DNA of 42,518 nt from Candidatus Methylomirabilota bacterium (GTDB lineage Bacteria > Methylomirabilota > Methylomirabilia > Methylomirabilales > Methylomirabilaceae): NCBI GenBank assembly GCA_028870115.1, contig JAGWQH010000041.1, forward strand, positions 1 to 42,518, given 5' to 3'. Numbering within the stretch: position 1 is the stretch's first letter; each line of letters begins with the position of its first letter. Shown here one piece after another: positions 16,383 to 23,828 of the stretch. The position numbers and the translations under genes are program-made. The notes under the pieces were generated by a model. It made no database searches. It was not told where the DNA came from and saw nothing but the letters and a program-made list of their open reading frames with translations.

Positions 16383-16943
16383 ATGGAAGAGAAGGAAGAG
16401 ATAGAAGAAACGCAAGAAGCGAAGCATACATCTTGGGTAAAAAAGGTCATGGCCATGTTGGCCATCGGGGAAGCCGTTGTGATTTTCATCGGTATTCAGT
16501 TCATGCCCTGGGGTCGAGCGACTATTAACCTTCCTGTGAAAGCAGAGCCGAAATGGGACAGCCCCAAAACGAGAGAGTTGTTCTTCCGCGCCTGTGGCAA
16601 TTGTCACAGTAATCAAACCGTCTTGCCGTGGTACGACGTCGTCGCACCGATTACGTGGATCATCAAACGCGACATCGATAAAGGTCGCGCCGTCCTCAAT
16701 GTATCAGAATGGGGACGCGAGGAGAATGAAGCTGACGAGGCTGCAGAAGCTGTCCGAAGCGGCTACATGCCGCCTACACGCTATACCATCCTACACCCGT
16801 CGGCAAGACTCACGGATTCCGAGAAGCAGGCGTTCATCCCAGGATTGGTTGCCACATTCGGCAGCGAGCATAAGAGCGAACAGAAGAGTAAAAAGAAGGT
16901 GTCCGACTCGATACGATTCTTCCCCGTTCACGAGGATGAATAG
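16383..16943 (+). CDS. membrane-anchored haem-binding protein (Haem_bd family)
   Basis: 186 residues. ATG 16383 has GGAGG six bases ahead. A charged N-terminus, one membrane segment (about 25-45, 'AMLAIGEAVVIFIGIQFM') and a periplasmic part with a single CxxCH haem c site (Cys71, Cys74, His75; 'CGNCHSN'). The following 'VLPWYDVVAPITWIIKRDI' and 'GRAVLNVSEW' are typical of the Haem_bd family, small monohaem cytochrome-like proteins of uncertain electron partner. It ends with a Lys-rich tail. Monocistronic, 66 bp before the acyl-CoA dehydrogenase. Confidence 0.8.
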   Translation: MEEKEEIEETQEAKHTSWVKKVMAMLAIGEAVVIFIGIQFMPWGRATINLPVKAEPKWDSPKTRELFFRACGNCHSNQTVLPWYDVVAPITWIIKRDIDKGRAVLNVSEWGREENEADEAAEAVRSGYMPPTRYTILHPSARLTDSEKQAFIPGLVATFGSEHKSEQKSKKKVSDSIRFFPVHEDE

Positions 16944-17009
16944 AACACGGGCAGACGCGCGCCTTTCAACAACCGTGGCGGCCAGATCTCAACACCGGAG
17001 CGGCGAAGG

Positions 17010-18161
17010 ATGGACTTCGAGCTAAGCGAGGAGCAGCGAGCCATCCAGGCTATGGTCCGGGAGTTTGCCGAGCGGGAGGTCGCGCCGGTCGCTGCCGATC
17101 TCGACGAGCGAGAGACGTTTCCGGCTGAGATCGTCCGAAAGCTCTCGGAACTGGGACTGATGGGCATCCTTCTTCCCAAAGAGTACGGCGGCTCGGGGAT
17201 GGACTACATCAGCTATACCGTGATCCTTGAGGAGCTTGCGCGGTTCGATGCATCGGTCGCGTTGACCGTAGAGTCGCACAACTCGCTCTGCAGTAACCAT
17301 ATCTACCTCTTCGGAGGTGAGGCTCAAAAGAGGGACTATCTTCCCCAACTGGCCGGTGGGCAGGCCATTGGCGCGTGGGCGATGACAGAGCCTGAGTCGG
17401 GAAGCGATGCAGCCGGTATGCAGGCTACTGCGACACGTGAAGGGGATCAATGGGTGCTGAGCGGGACGAAGAACTTCATCACCCAGGGGAGTGTGGCGGG
17501 TATCTACGTGATTATGGCGCGCACTAATCTGGCGGCGCGGGAAAAGGGGATCTCGGCCTTTATTGTCAAGAAGGGGACGCCCGGGTTGCGGGTCGGCCGG
17601 AAAGAGCACAAGATGGGATTTCGGGCCTCCGATACGGCCCAAGTTATCCTGGAAGGCGTGCGCATTCCGGGGACAAACCTGTTGGGCGAGCTGGACCACG
17701 GCTTTATTGATGCGTTGACGATCCTGGATGCGGGGAGGATCGGGATGGCCGCCCTCAGCGTGGGCATTGCCCGCGGCTGTCTGGAGGAGGGGCTGAAGTA
17801 CGCCAAAGCACGACAGGCCTTCGGCCGGCCGATCGCGGACTTCCAGGCGATTCAATGGAAACTGGCGGATATGGCCACCGAGATCGACGCGGCCAGGCTC
17901 CTGGTTTTGCAGGCCGCCTACCTGAAAGATGCTGGTCAGCCGTTCACGAAGGAGGCGTCGTACGCCAAGCTCTTCGCCGCGGAGGTAGCCATGAAGGCCG
18001 CCACTGAGGCGGTTCAGATCCACGGCGGTTATGGCTACATCAAGGAACACCCGGTTGAGCGCTATTTCCGCGATGCCAAGTTCTGCGCCATCGGCGAAGG
18101 GACCTCGGAGATCCAGCGACTGATCATCGCCCGCGAGCTGTTGGGTCGAGCATATGTATAA
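17010..18161 (+). CDS. acyl-CoA dehydrogenase
   Basis: 383 residues, full length. FAD enzyme making trans-2-enoyl-CoA from acyl-CoA, passing electrons to ETF. Seen: N-terminal helical domain from '[20 protein letters not shown]'; the FAD/substrate signature '[16 protein letters not shown]'; 'GTKNFITQG'; the second signature '[20 protein letters not shown]'; 'QIHGGYGY'; and the base Glu in '[10 protein letters not shown]' (about residue 363), the position used by short/branched-chain and butyryl-CoA dehydrogenases. It begins a run with MeaB and a CoA-transferase, so a short- or branched-chain acyl-CoA substrate is plausible. Exact substrate unknown. Confidence 0.92.
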   Translation: MDFELSEEQRAIQAMVREFAEREVAPVAADLDERETFPAEIVRKLSELGLMGILLPKEYGGSGMDYISYTVILEELARFDASVALTVESHNSLCSNHIYLFGGEAQKRDYLPQLAGGQAIGAWAMTEPESGSDAAGMQATATREGDQWVLSGTKNFITQGSVAGIYVIMARTNLAAREKGISAFIVKKGTPGLRVGRKEHKMGFRASDTAQVILEGVRIPGTNLLGELDHGFIDALTILDAGRIGMAALSVGIARGCLEEGLKYAKARQAFGRPIADFQAIQWKLADMATEIDAARLLVLQAAYLKDAGQPFTKEASYAKLFAAEVAMKAATEAVQIHGGYGYIKEHPVERYFRDAKFCAIGEGTSEIQRLIIARELLGRAYV

Positions 18162-18199
18162 AGACGGCGCGGGGTGCTGCGCCCGATGTGCGGTAACGC

Positions 18200-19165
18200 A
18201 TGGAGCTGGTGGAAAAAATTCTGAAGGGTGATGTACGTGCGGCGGCCCGCCTCATGACGATGATCGAAAACGGCGATGCCGAGGCCAGGGCTGCACTGAA
18301 GTTACTCTACCCCCACACCGGCTCGGCTCACATCATCGGGATCACCGGTCCGCCGGGCTCCGGGAAGAGCACGCTGGCGGACCGGCTCACGGAGGAGCTG
18401 CGAAAACGCGACAAGACGGTGGGGATTGTGGCGGTGGATCCGACGAGCCCGTTTACCGGAGGGGCGATTCTGGCAGATCGGATCCGAATGCAAAGCCACA
18501 GCCTTGACGTTGGCGTCTTTATCCGCAGCATGGCGACGCGAGGCCACCTGGGCGGCCTGGCCCGCGCCACCAACGAGATCGTGGACGTTATGGATGCGGC
18601 AGGGAAAGAGATCATTCTGATCGAAACGGTAGGAGTCGGCCAGGATGAGGTGGAGATCGTGGGAACGGCGCATACCTGCGTGGTGGTCTCGGTTCCGGGC
18701 CTCGGCGACGAAGTGCAGACCTTTAAGGCGGGTGTCCTGGAGATCGGCGACCTGTTTGTGGTCAATAAGGCCGACCGGGAGGGCGCGAACCGGATCGCCA
18801 CCGACCTTGAGATGATGCTGCAGATGGCGCCTGTCTGCGTGCCACGCACAGGCAGGCCGGAGGGCGCCGGCTGGTCTCCAAAAGTTCTCAAGACGGTCGC
18901 CACCACGGGGGAAGGCGTCGCAGCGCTCCTGGATGCGATCTTCGAGCACAGGGCCTTTATGGATGAGCGTGATCTGCGGAAGCAGAAGGGGCGGGAGCGA
19001 AGTGAGCGTACATTTCGGACGCTGTTACAGGAGACGCTCACGACCAAGGTGTTGGAGCAGTTCGATCGAAACGGGGGGATGAAGGAGTTGATCGCTCGTA
19101 TCGCCGATCGCGCGCTCGATCCGTATACCGCTGTGGAACAAGTCCTCGCCAAGATCGGCCTGTAG
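18200..19165 (+). CDS. meaB: MeaB/ArgK-type GTPase, chaperone of a B12-dependent acyl-CoA mutase
   Basis: 321 residues of the G3E GTPase group. Walker A 'GPPGSGKSTLADRL' (about 50-63), 'VDPTSPFTGGAILADRIRM', 'ETVGVGQDEVEI' and the base-specific 'VNKADREGANR'. MeaB proteins gate adenosylcobalamin delivery to methylmalonyl-CoA mutase and protect it from inactivation. No mutase subunit is in the window. The 38-bp gap after the acyl-CoA dehydrogenase and 12 bp before the CoA-transferase suggest one operon. Confidence 0.93.
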   Translation: MELVEKILKGDVRAAARLMTMIENGDAEARAALKLLYPHTGSAHIIGITGPPGSGKSTLADRLTEELRKRDKTVGIVAVDPTSPFTGGAILADRIRMQSHSLDVGVFIRSMATRGHLGGLARATNEIVDVMDAAGKEIILIETVGVGQDEVEIVGTAHTCVVVSVPGLGDEVQTFKAGVLEIGDLFVVNKADREGANRIATDLEMMLQMAPVCVPRTGRPEGAGWSPKVLKTVATTGEGVAALLDAIFEHRAFMDERDLRKQKGRERSERTFRTLLQETLTTKVLEQFDRNGGMKELIARIADRALDPYTAVEQVLAKIGL

Positions 19166-19177
19166 GGGGTGATGAGC

Positions 19178-20149
19178 ATGGATGTGCTGCAGGCGGGAGT
19201 CGGTGAATTCAGCGTGACAGACCCGGACGATCTGCGCGCTTTCATGCGGACCGGGAAGCGGCGGGAGCTGGTGGATAAGGTCATGCCCGAGGCTGAAGCG
19301 GTTCGCCGGTACGTGAAGGACGGCGATTACGTCAGCTTCGACTTCTCCTCCTTTACCCGAGGCCCGGCTTCGCTCGTTCGTGAGATCATTCGCCAACGGC
19401 GAACGCAGCTCTGGTTTGCGGCCAAGTTCACGCTAATGGAGACCACGCTGCTGGCGGCCGGAGGCTGCTTGCGAGGCGTCGATGTGGGCTTCCTGGGTCT
19501 TGGCCGCCTGATCAGTAAGTTGGTAGAGGATGGGCGGATCAAGGTGACCGAGTGGACGAACGGGACCTTGACGCTACGCCACCTGGCCGGAGCGATGGGG
19601 GTACCGTTTCTACCGACCAGGAATCTGCTGGCCACCGACACGCTGACCTATTCCGGCGCCAAGGTGGTGCAGGATCCCTTTACCGGCAAGCCGATCGCGC
19701 TGATTCCCGCCGTGAACCCCGATGTGGGGCTGATCCATGTCCATCAGTGCGATATCTATGGGAACGCTCGCTGCTTCGGTCCGGGTGTCTCACCCCTCGA
19801 GACGGCGATGGCCTCCAAACGGACTATCCTCTCAACCGAGGAGATCATCACGACCGACGATATCCGCAAGGAGCCTTCGAAGACCACCATCCCGTACTAC
19901 ATGGTGGATGCCGTCGTCTACGCCCCGTTTGGGTGTCTGCCCGGCGGGACGCAGGGGCTCTACGAGATGGATACCGCGCACTTCCTGGAGTTCATGATCG
20001 CCTCACGCGACGAACAGAAGATGGCCGTCTATCTCGACAAATATATCTACAGCGTGGCCTCGCATGAGGAGTTTCTGGAGAAGCGGGTGGGGATGGTGAG
20101 TCTCCTGGAACTGAAGCGACAGGCGATGATCAAGGAGGGGTATCATTGA
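19178..20149 (+). CDS. CoA-transferase subunit alpha (glutaconate CoA-transferase/IpdA-like)
   Basis: 323 residues. Class I CoA-transferase alpha subunit with the glycine-rich 'SFDFSSFTRGPASLVREII' start of the CoA-binding fold, 'GLGRLISKLVEDGRI', 'AVNPDVGLIHVHQCDIYGNA' and 'YYMVDAVVYAPFGCLPGG'. Possible starts are GTG 19169, ATG 19172 and ATG 19178; the AGGGGG eight bases ahead favours 19178. It pairs with the beta subunit that overlaps its stop codon. It may move CoA between dicarboxylic or ring-derived acids; the family also includes IpdAB, whose members act as ring hydrolases, so transferase activity itself is not certain. Confidence 0.88.
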   Translation: MDVLQAGVGEFSVTDPDDLRAFMRTGKRRELVDKVMPEAEAVRRYVKDGDYVSFDFSSFTRGPASLVREIIRQRRTQLWFAAKFTLMETTLLAAGGCLRGVDVGFLGLGRLISKLVEDGRIKVTEWTNGTLTLRHLAGAMGVPFLPTRNLLATDTLTYSGAKVVQDPFTGKPIALIPAVNPDVGLIHVHQCDIYGNARCFGPGVSPLETAMASKRTILSTEEIITTDDIRKEPSKTTIPYYMVDAVVYAPFGCLPGGTQGLYEMDTAHFLEFMIASRDEQKMAVYLDKYIYSVASHEEFLEKRVGMVSLLELKRQAMIKEGYH

Positions 20150-20943
20150 ACGGGAGCGAGTTCAGCGAATCAGAGTTCATGATCTGCCAGTGCGCTCGGC
20201 TGATAAAGGACGGTACGTTGGTCTTTATCGGCTATGGGATGCCGCAGATCGCCGCGATCTTGGCTCAGCGCCTGCATGCTCCCCGGATGGCCCAGGTCTA
20301 CGAATTCGGTGCGGTCGGCGCGCTGCCAGAGACTCCGTTCGTCCGCTTCACGATGGGCGGGCCACGCAACTGCTATCGATCGCTCGCCTGGACCAGCATG
20401 AACACCATCTTCGCGCAGGCCCAGCTCGGGATGATCGATATGGGCGTCCTTGGCGCCACCCAGATCGACCGGTTCGGCAACATCAACTCGACCATGGTCG
20501 GGCGCGACTACCACCGTCCGGAGAAGCGGTTTCCGGGGAGCGGAGGGGCGAACGAGGTGTTGTCCCAGTGCTGGCAGACAGTGATCGTCTTCAAGCACGA
20601 ACGCCGCCGTTTCGTGGAGAAGGTCGATTTCGTGACCTCACCCGGGTATCTGGATGGCACACCCGGGGCGCGCGAGCGGGCCGGCTTACCGAAAGATACC
20701 GGGCCCTGGCGAGTGGTCACATCCAAGGCGTTGTACGGATTCGATGAGCAGACCAAGCAGATGACCCTGCTGGGGGTCCTGCGCGGCCTGACCGTGGATG
20801 ACGCCCTGAAGGAGATGGAGTTCACGCCGCTCATTGCGCAACAACTTGAAGAGCTTGCACCCCCGACTGCTGAGGAGCTTCGCATCCTTCGGGAAGAGAT
20901 CGACCCCGACCGAGCCATCATCGGCGGGACCGCCGCAGACTAA
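20146..20943 (+). CDS. CoA-transferase subunit beta (glutaconate CoA-transferase/IpdB-like)
   Basis: 265 residues starting at TTG 20146, which overlaps the alpha stop codon (TTGA) and has AAGGAGG ideally placed, so the pair is translationally coupled. 'FIGYGMPQIAAILAQRLHAP', then 'VYEFGAVGA' with Glu53 at the position of the catalytic Glu54 of Acidaminococcus glutaconate CoA-transferase, and 'DMGVLGATQIDRFGNINSTM'. The catalytic Glu supports true CoA-transferase chemistry through a glutamyl-CoA intermediate. Downstream, 20944-21221 has only short frames with no recognisable gene. Confidence 0.88.
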   Translation: MNGSEFSESEFMICQCARLIKDGTLVFIGYGMPQIAAILAQRLHAPRMAQVYEFGAVGALPETPFVRFTMGGPRNCYRSLAWTSMNTIFAQAQLGMIDMGVLGATQIDRFGNINSTMVGRDYHRPEKRFPGSGGANEVLSQCWQTVIVFKHERRRFVEKVDFVTSPGYLDGTPGARERAGLPKDTGPWRVVTSKALYGFDEQTKQMTLLGVLRGLTVDDALKEMEFTPLIAQQLEELAPPTAEELRILREEIDPDRAIIGGTAAD

Positions 20944-21221
20944 CGACGGTAGGGCTCCTCGACTCGACATGGGGCAGCGAATATGCCCGATCCCATTCGG
21001 CAAGATTCTTCCAAACGCTGGGAGCCGGCGTTACGTGCCCTTATCGAAACCCTCCGCCAACCCACCCATTTCGCTCGCAAACCGGCTATCTGTTCCAATT
21101 GAACTCGGCCAGGCGTTCCGATACTGGTGCAGCTTAGTGACCGTGCAGTAGCACAGGATTTCGATAATCGCTCGCGCCTCAATCGGGGCATTCGACTCAT
21201 AGTGAGGAACAGCATTCGGAC

Positions 21222-21250
21222 TTGACAGCCATTAAAAAGGTATATATTTT
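21222..21250 (+). promoter_or_regulatory. promoter of brnTA copy 1
   Basis: TTGACA with 17 bases to TATTTT (or 15 to TATATT) in a very AT-rich stretch that contrasts with its surroundings. The predicted start is within a few bases of the brnT ATG at 21259, and no ribosome site lies between, so the mRNA may be leaderless. BrnA-type antitoxins usually repress this promoter. Confidence 0.5.
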
Positions 21251-21258
21251 ATACTTTA

Positions 21259-21519
21259 ATGGAATTTGAATACGGCGAGGAAAAAAGTCGAAGAAACAAG
21301 GCAAAACACGGGATCGACTTCATAGAAGCGCAACGTCTCTGGGAAGACTCCGAACGGGTTGAAATCCCAGCGAAAACAGACGATGAAACGCGCTCTATTG
21401 TCATAGGTCTTATCGATCGAAGGCACTGGTCCGCGGTCTTTACCCACAGAAGCGACAAGACGCGAATTATCTCAGTCCGTCGTTCACGACGTGAGGAGAT
21501 CCACATTTATGAAAGCTAA
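21259..21519 (+). CDS. brnT: BrnT-family toxin, copy 1
   Basis: 86 residues. Typical opening 'MEFEYGEEKSRRNKAKHGID' (family pattern EWDxxKaxxNxxKHGv) and late 'TRIISVRRSRREEIHIYE'. BrnT is a RelE-fold ribonuclease toxin blocked by BrnA. It overlaps the antitoxin gene by 11 bases. The middle is more diverged from the family than copy 2 at 34360. Confidence 0.82.
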   Translation: MEFEYGEEKSRRNKAKHGIDFIEAQRLWEDSERVEIPAKTDDETRSIVIGLIDRRHWSAVFTHRSDKTRIISVRRSRREEIHIYES

Positions 21520-21733
21520 AGCGTTCGACGAGAAATTCGATAAGGGCGAAAGTATCCTGAGACATCTCGATCTGTCGAAGGCCATTCGCCCCGGGAGCCA
21601 ACAGCGAAGGGTGAACGTTGATTTTCCGGTCTGGATGATCGAATCACTCGATAAAGAGGCCAAGCGACTCGGCGTGACTCGTCAATCAATCATTAAGGTC
21701 TGGATCGCTGAGCGTTTGCAGAAGCATGCATAG
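21509..21733 (+). CDS. brnA: BrnA-family antitoxin, copy 1
   Basis: 74 residues from ATG 21509 (GAGGAG upstream inside brnT). A flexible N-terminal part is followed by a ribbon-helix-helix DNA-binding domain: 'RRVNVDFPVWMIESLDKEAK' and 'LGVTRQSIIKVWIAERLQ'. It should neutralise the adjacent BrnT and repress the common promoter. 21734-22000 holds nothing that I can support. Confidence 0.82.
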   Translation: MKAKAFDEKFDKGESILRHLDLSKAIRPGSQQRRVNVDFPVWMIESLDKEAKRLGVTRQSIIKVWIAERLQKHA

Positions 21734-22000
21734 GTGGTCGAACCAGGCTTAGAGCTGTTCTCACTGCGCTCGGCGGCTCAAGCGCCTCGTGAGGCGCCAA
21801 AGTGTAGTTTGATGATGCTCACGGGAACCGCGCCTACCCGCCGAGTGGGGTAAAGAATACACCCCCGCCATCTTGAGTCTCATGTATCGGTTGCAGTGCC
21901 CTGTCTTGCCCATGCTTGGTTCATTACCCTTCATCAAGGTATCTTGGACCAGCATCCTGCTCGCGAGGCAACTGGCGATCATCGGGAGCAAGGCTGGGGA

Positions 22001-22590
22001 CTAATCTCCCCGTATGTCCTCGGCCAAACGAATTCCCGTGAATTGCCACCGCTTCTCGGGCTGAAAGTAGTTGCGGTAGCTGATCCGGATATGATCTCTT
22101 GGTGTGACGCAGGAACCACCCCTGAGAACCATTTGGTTCACCATAAACTTACCATTGTACTCTCCGAGCGCCCCCTCCGCCGCTCGATAGCCGGGATACG
22201 GCAGATACGCGCTGTCGCTCCATTCCCAGACATCGCCACACATCTGGAGAGGTTGTACGTTCCCTGTTCTCCGGTCGCCAAGTGGGACGGGATGGTACGC
22301 TGCAGAGTCGAGGAAGTTGCCCTCTATTACCTGAACGCCTAAGGCCTGCGCTGCAACTTCCCATTCAGCTTCGGTGGGCAGACGCTTGCCCGCCCACTTC
22401 GTAAAGGCATCTGCCTCAAAGTAACTCACGTGGCACACAGGTGCATCCTGCCCAGGGGCCTCAGACCCGACAGCGTGAACATGTCAAACCTCATCGCTCC
22501 GCAGCCGGTAGACCGGTCTCAACAGATTGCCGGCCAAGATCTACTTGATGTCCGTCAGTAACGGCTCTTGATGCTGCTGCATGGGGCAAG
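22001..22590 (-). pseudogene. egtB: decayed egtB (ergothioneine biosynthesis protein)
   Basis: The 3' part is an open frame of 145 codons from 22438 with the FGE-sulfatase-like domain of EgtB: '[20 protein letters not shown]', '[19 protein letters not shown]', '[20 protein letters not shown]'. Upstream the family pattern continues only in pieces: '[10 protein letters not shown]' (other frame), 'ILAGNLLRPVYRLRSDEV', and 'QQHQEPLLTDIK' with its neighbourhood of the DinB-type iron site. It is broken by frameshifts near 22455 and 22480, in-frame TGA and TAG codons, and a two-base loss in the HEQQHQE motif. The N-terminal third is missing. EgtB would be an iron enzyme joining a thiol to hercynine; here it cannot be made. 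Confidence 0.8.
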
Positions 22591-22618
22591 AGTCTCGAAG
22601 GCTAGAGTCGACACTCGT

Positions 22619-22824
22619 CGGTCACCCATCTGGCGTGGGAAGACGAGAACTTTCTCCTTGCACACGACGCGGGTATCCGTCACGATGGGGCATGGAAATC
22701 ACACGGAGGGATTGATGGCCAGGCAAGCCTCTTAGCGCTGTTGCGAGCGCCCTCTAGCGGAACCCTTGAGCGTGCAGTCTGGACCGTCTGTATCTATCAT
22801 GATGGCCTGATGGAGGAGATTCCA
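22619..22824 (+). other. open frame without start, directly upstream of and in frame with the selenoprotein gene
   Basis: After a TAG near 22613 the frame stays open to the ATG at 22825 and reads 'AWEDENFLLAHDAGIRHDG' and 'IDGQASLLALLRAP'. There is no suitable start codon before ATG 22810. It may be the tail of another decayed gene, or chance. I do not recognise a family. Confidence 0.25.
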
Positions 22825-23172
22825 ATGGGACGAGTTGATTGGAGATACCACCGCCCTGGGTGAAAGAGCTGCACCAAGACGCAAGAGTTTCTTGCGAAAC
22901 ATCGTGTCGAGATCGGGGTGCAGGTGGATGCGAAGAAAACAACCCTGAAGGATCAGGAGGCGCTTGCGCTGGTTCGAGAGGTGGACGAGATCTACGCGAC
23001 GAAAGGGCAGAAGGTTATCCACGTTGACCTGCGGAAGGACAAGCCGGACAGGGCTCAGCTTTTGGCGCTCCTGCTGGGCCCGAGCGGGAACCTGCGAGCC
23101 CCGACCCTTCGGAAGGGACGCACGCTTGTGGTCGGCTTTGACGTGGCGACCTACGAGCAATTGCTTCGATAG
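22825..23172 (+). CDS. probable selenoprotein: ArsC/Spx-like thioredoxin-fold protein with UxxC motif (TGA at 22861 read as Sec)
   Basis: From ATG 22825, with GGAGGAG six bases ahead, the frame reads 'MGRVDWRYHRPG', a TGA (22861-22863), then 'KSCTKTQEFLAKHRVEIGVQ' and on to a stop at 23172: 115 residues with the TGA as position 13. The TGA takes the place of the first Cys of a CxxC redox motif (U13-K-S-C16), at the N-terminus of a thioredoxin-fold protein of the ArsC/Spx type; the late 'LRAPTLRKGRTLVVGFD' fits that family. A SECIS-like hairpin follows (22880-22896). Without Sec decoding the natural ribosome site would serve a 12-codon peptide, and the rest would need a GTG at 22918 inside the domain with loss of the active site. 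The function is probably a thiol/selenol oxidoreductase; the substrate is unknown. Confidence 0.78.
22880..22896 (+). promoter_or_regulatory. bacterial SECIS-like hairpin
   Basis: CGCAAG-AGTTT-CTTGCG, a six-pair stem with a five-base loop whose second base is G. The loop begins 22 bases after the TGA. Bacterial SECIS elements lie within the coding sequence just after UGA, with a small apical loop 16-37 bases downstream and a G among its first two bases; this one satisfies all three points. Confidence 0.7.
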
Positions 23173-23828
23173 GCGCCCCTTGGTTGGGACCCGGCCCCTC
23201 CATCAGCTTTTTCGCCAGGATCGGAGAAGCGAATCATTGCATAGTGGCTGGCCGCATTGCCCAACGCGGCCGTCTGGTGGAAACGGCTGAAGGCAGCCTG
23301 CGAGAACGAGGGAGATGGACTCATTGTCGTCGCACCGCGTATCCCTATTCGTCGCGGGTGGCGAGCCCGTGCGCCGCCACCGCGCCTGCTACCCCGCCCA
23401 TCCACTCGGTCTGGCGTAGATTCTGACCGGTGGCCACCGCTTCCGCACTCCATTCGGACTGATGGACGTCCCACAGCGGCCGGTAACGTCTCCGGCTTAG
23501 GTCCTACCGCTCTGGATCTCGTAGGCGATGTTTTGATCGCCGCGGCCGATCGGTCCCGAGGACAAATCCCGGCCAATGGAATGCATCAATAGGGCGATAT
23601 TCCGTGGTATAGTGAATGTGGTTGCGGAGTAAGTGCCCCCTGGTGGCCCGCCGGTATGTGCGTACTACGAAATGTTCATTGATCACTGAGGTGGCGAGAT
23701 GACAGAGCGCGAGGGGATGCGTGTGTGCATGCTGGAATGGGCGCTGACGGGGAAACATGCGTTAAGGTCCAGAGCTGTCTTTACCAACACCTGGTATTGC
23801 TGATGCTTGGTTCAGATCGATCGTTGTA
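23173..23828. other. 656-base stretch without a supported gene
   Basis: Short overlapping frames exist on both strands, none with a recognisable family or ribosome site. A TATAGT at about 23612 could be a -10 element for the following penicillin-binding protein gene, but no convincing -35 box accompanies it. Together with the egtB remnant it suggests a decaying region. Confidence 0.4.

Noticed and set aside
22732-23160. Minus-strand 142-codon frame over the selenoprotein region
   Set aside because: Its sequence has no recognisable family, and the plus strand there carries an ideal ribosome site and a clear thioredoxin-fold reading.
23151-23576. Minus-strand 141-codon Arg/Ser-rich frame
   Set aside because: Composition is that of an antisense shadow, no ribosome site, no motif; left as unsupported sequence.
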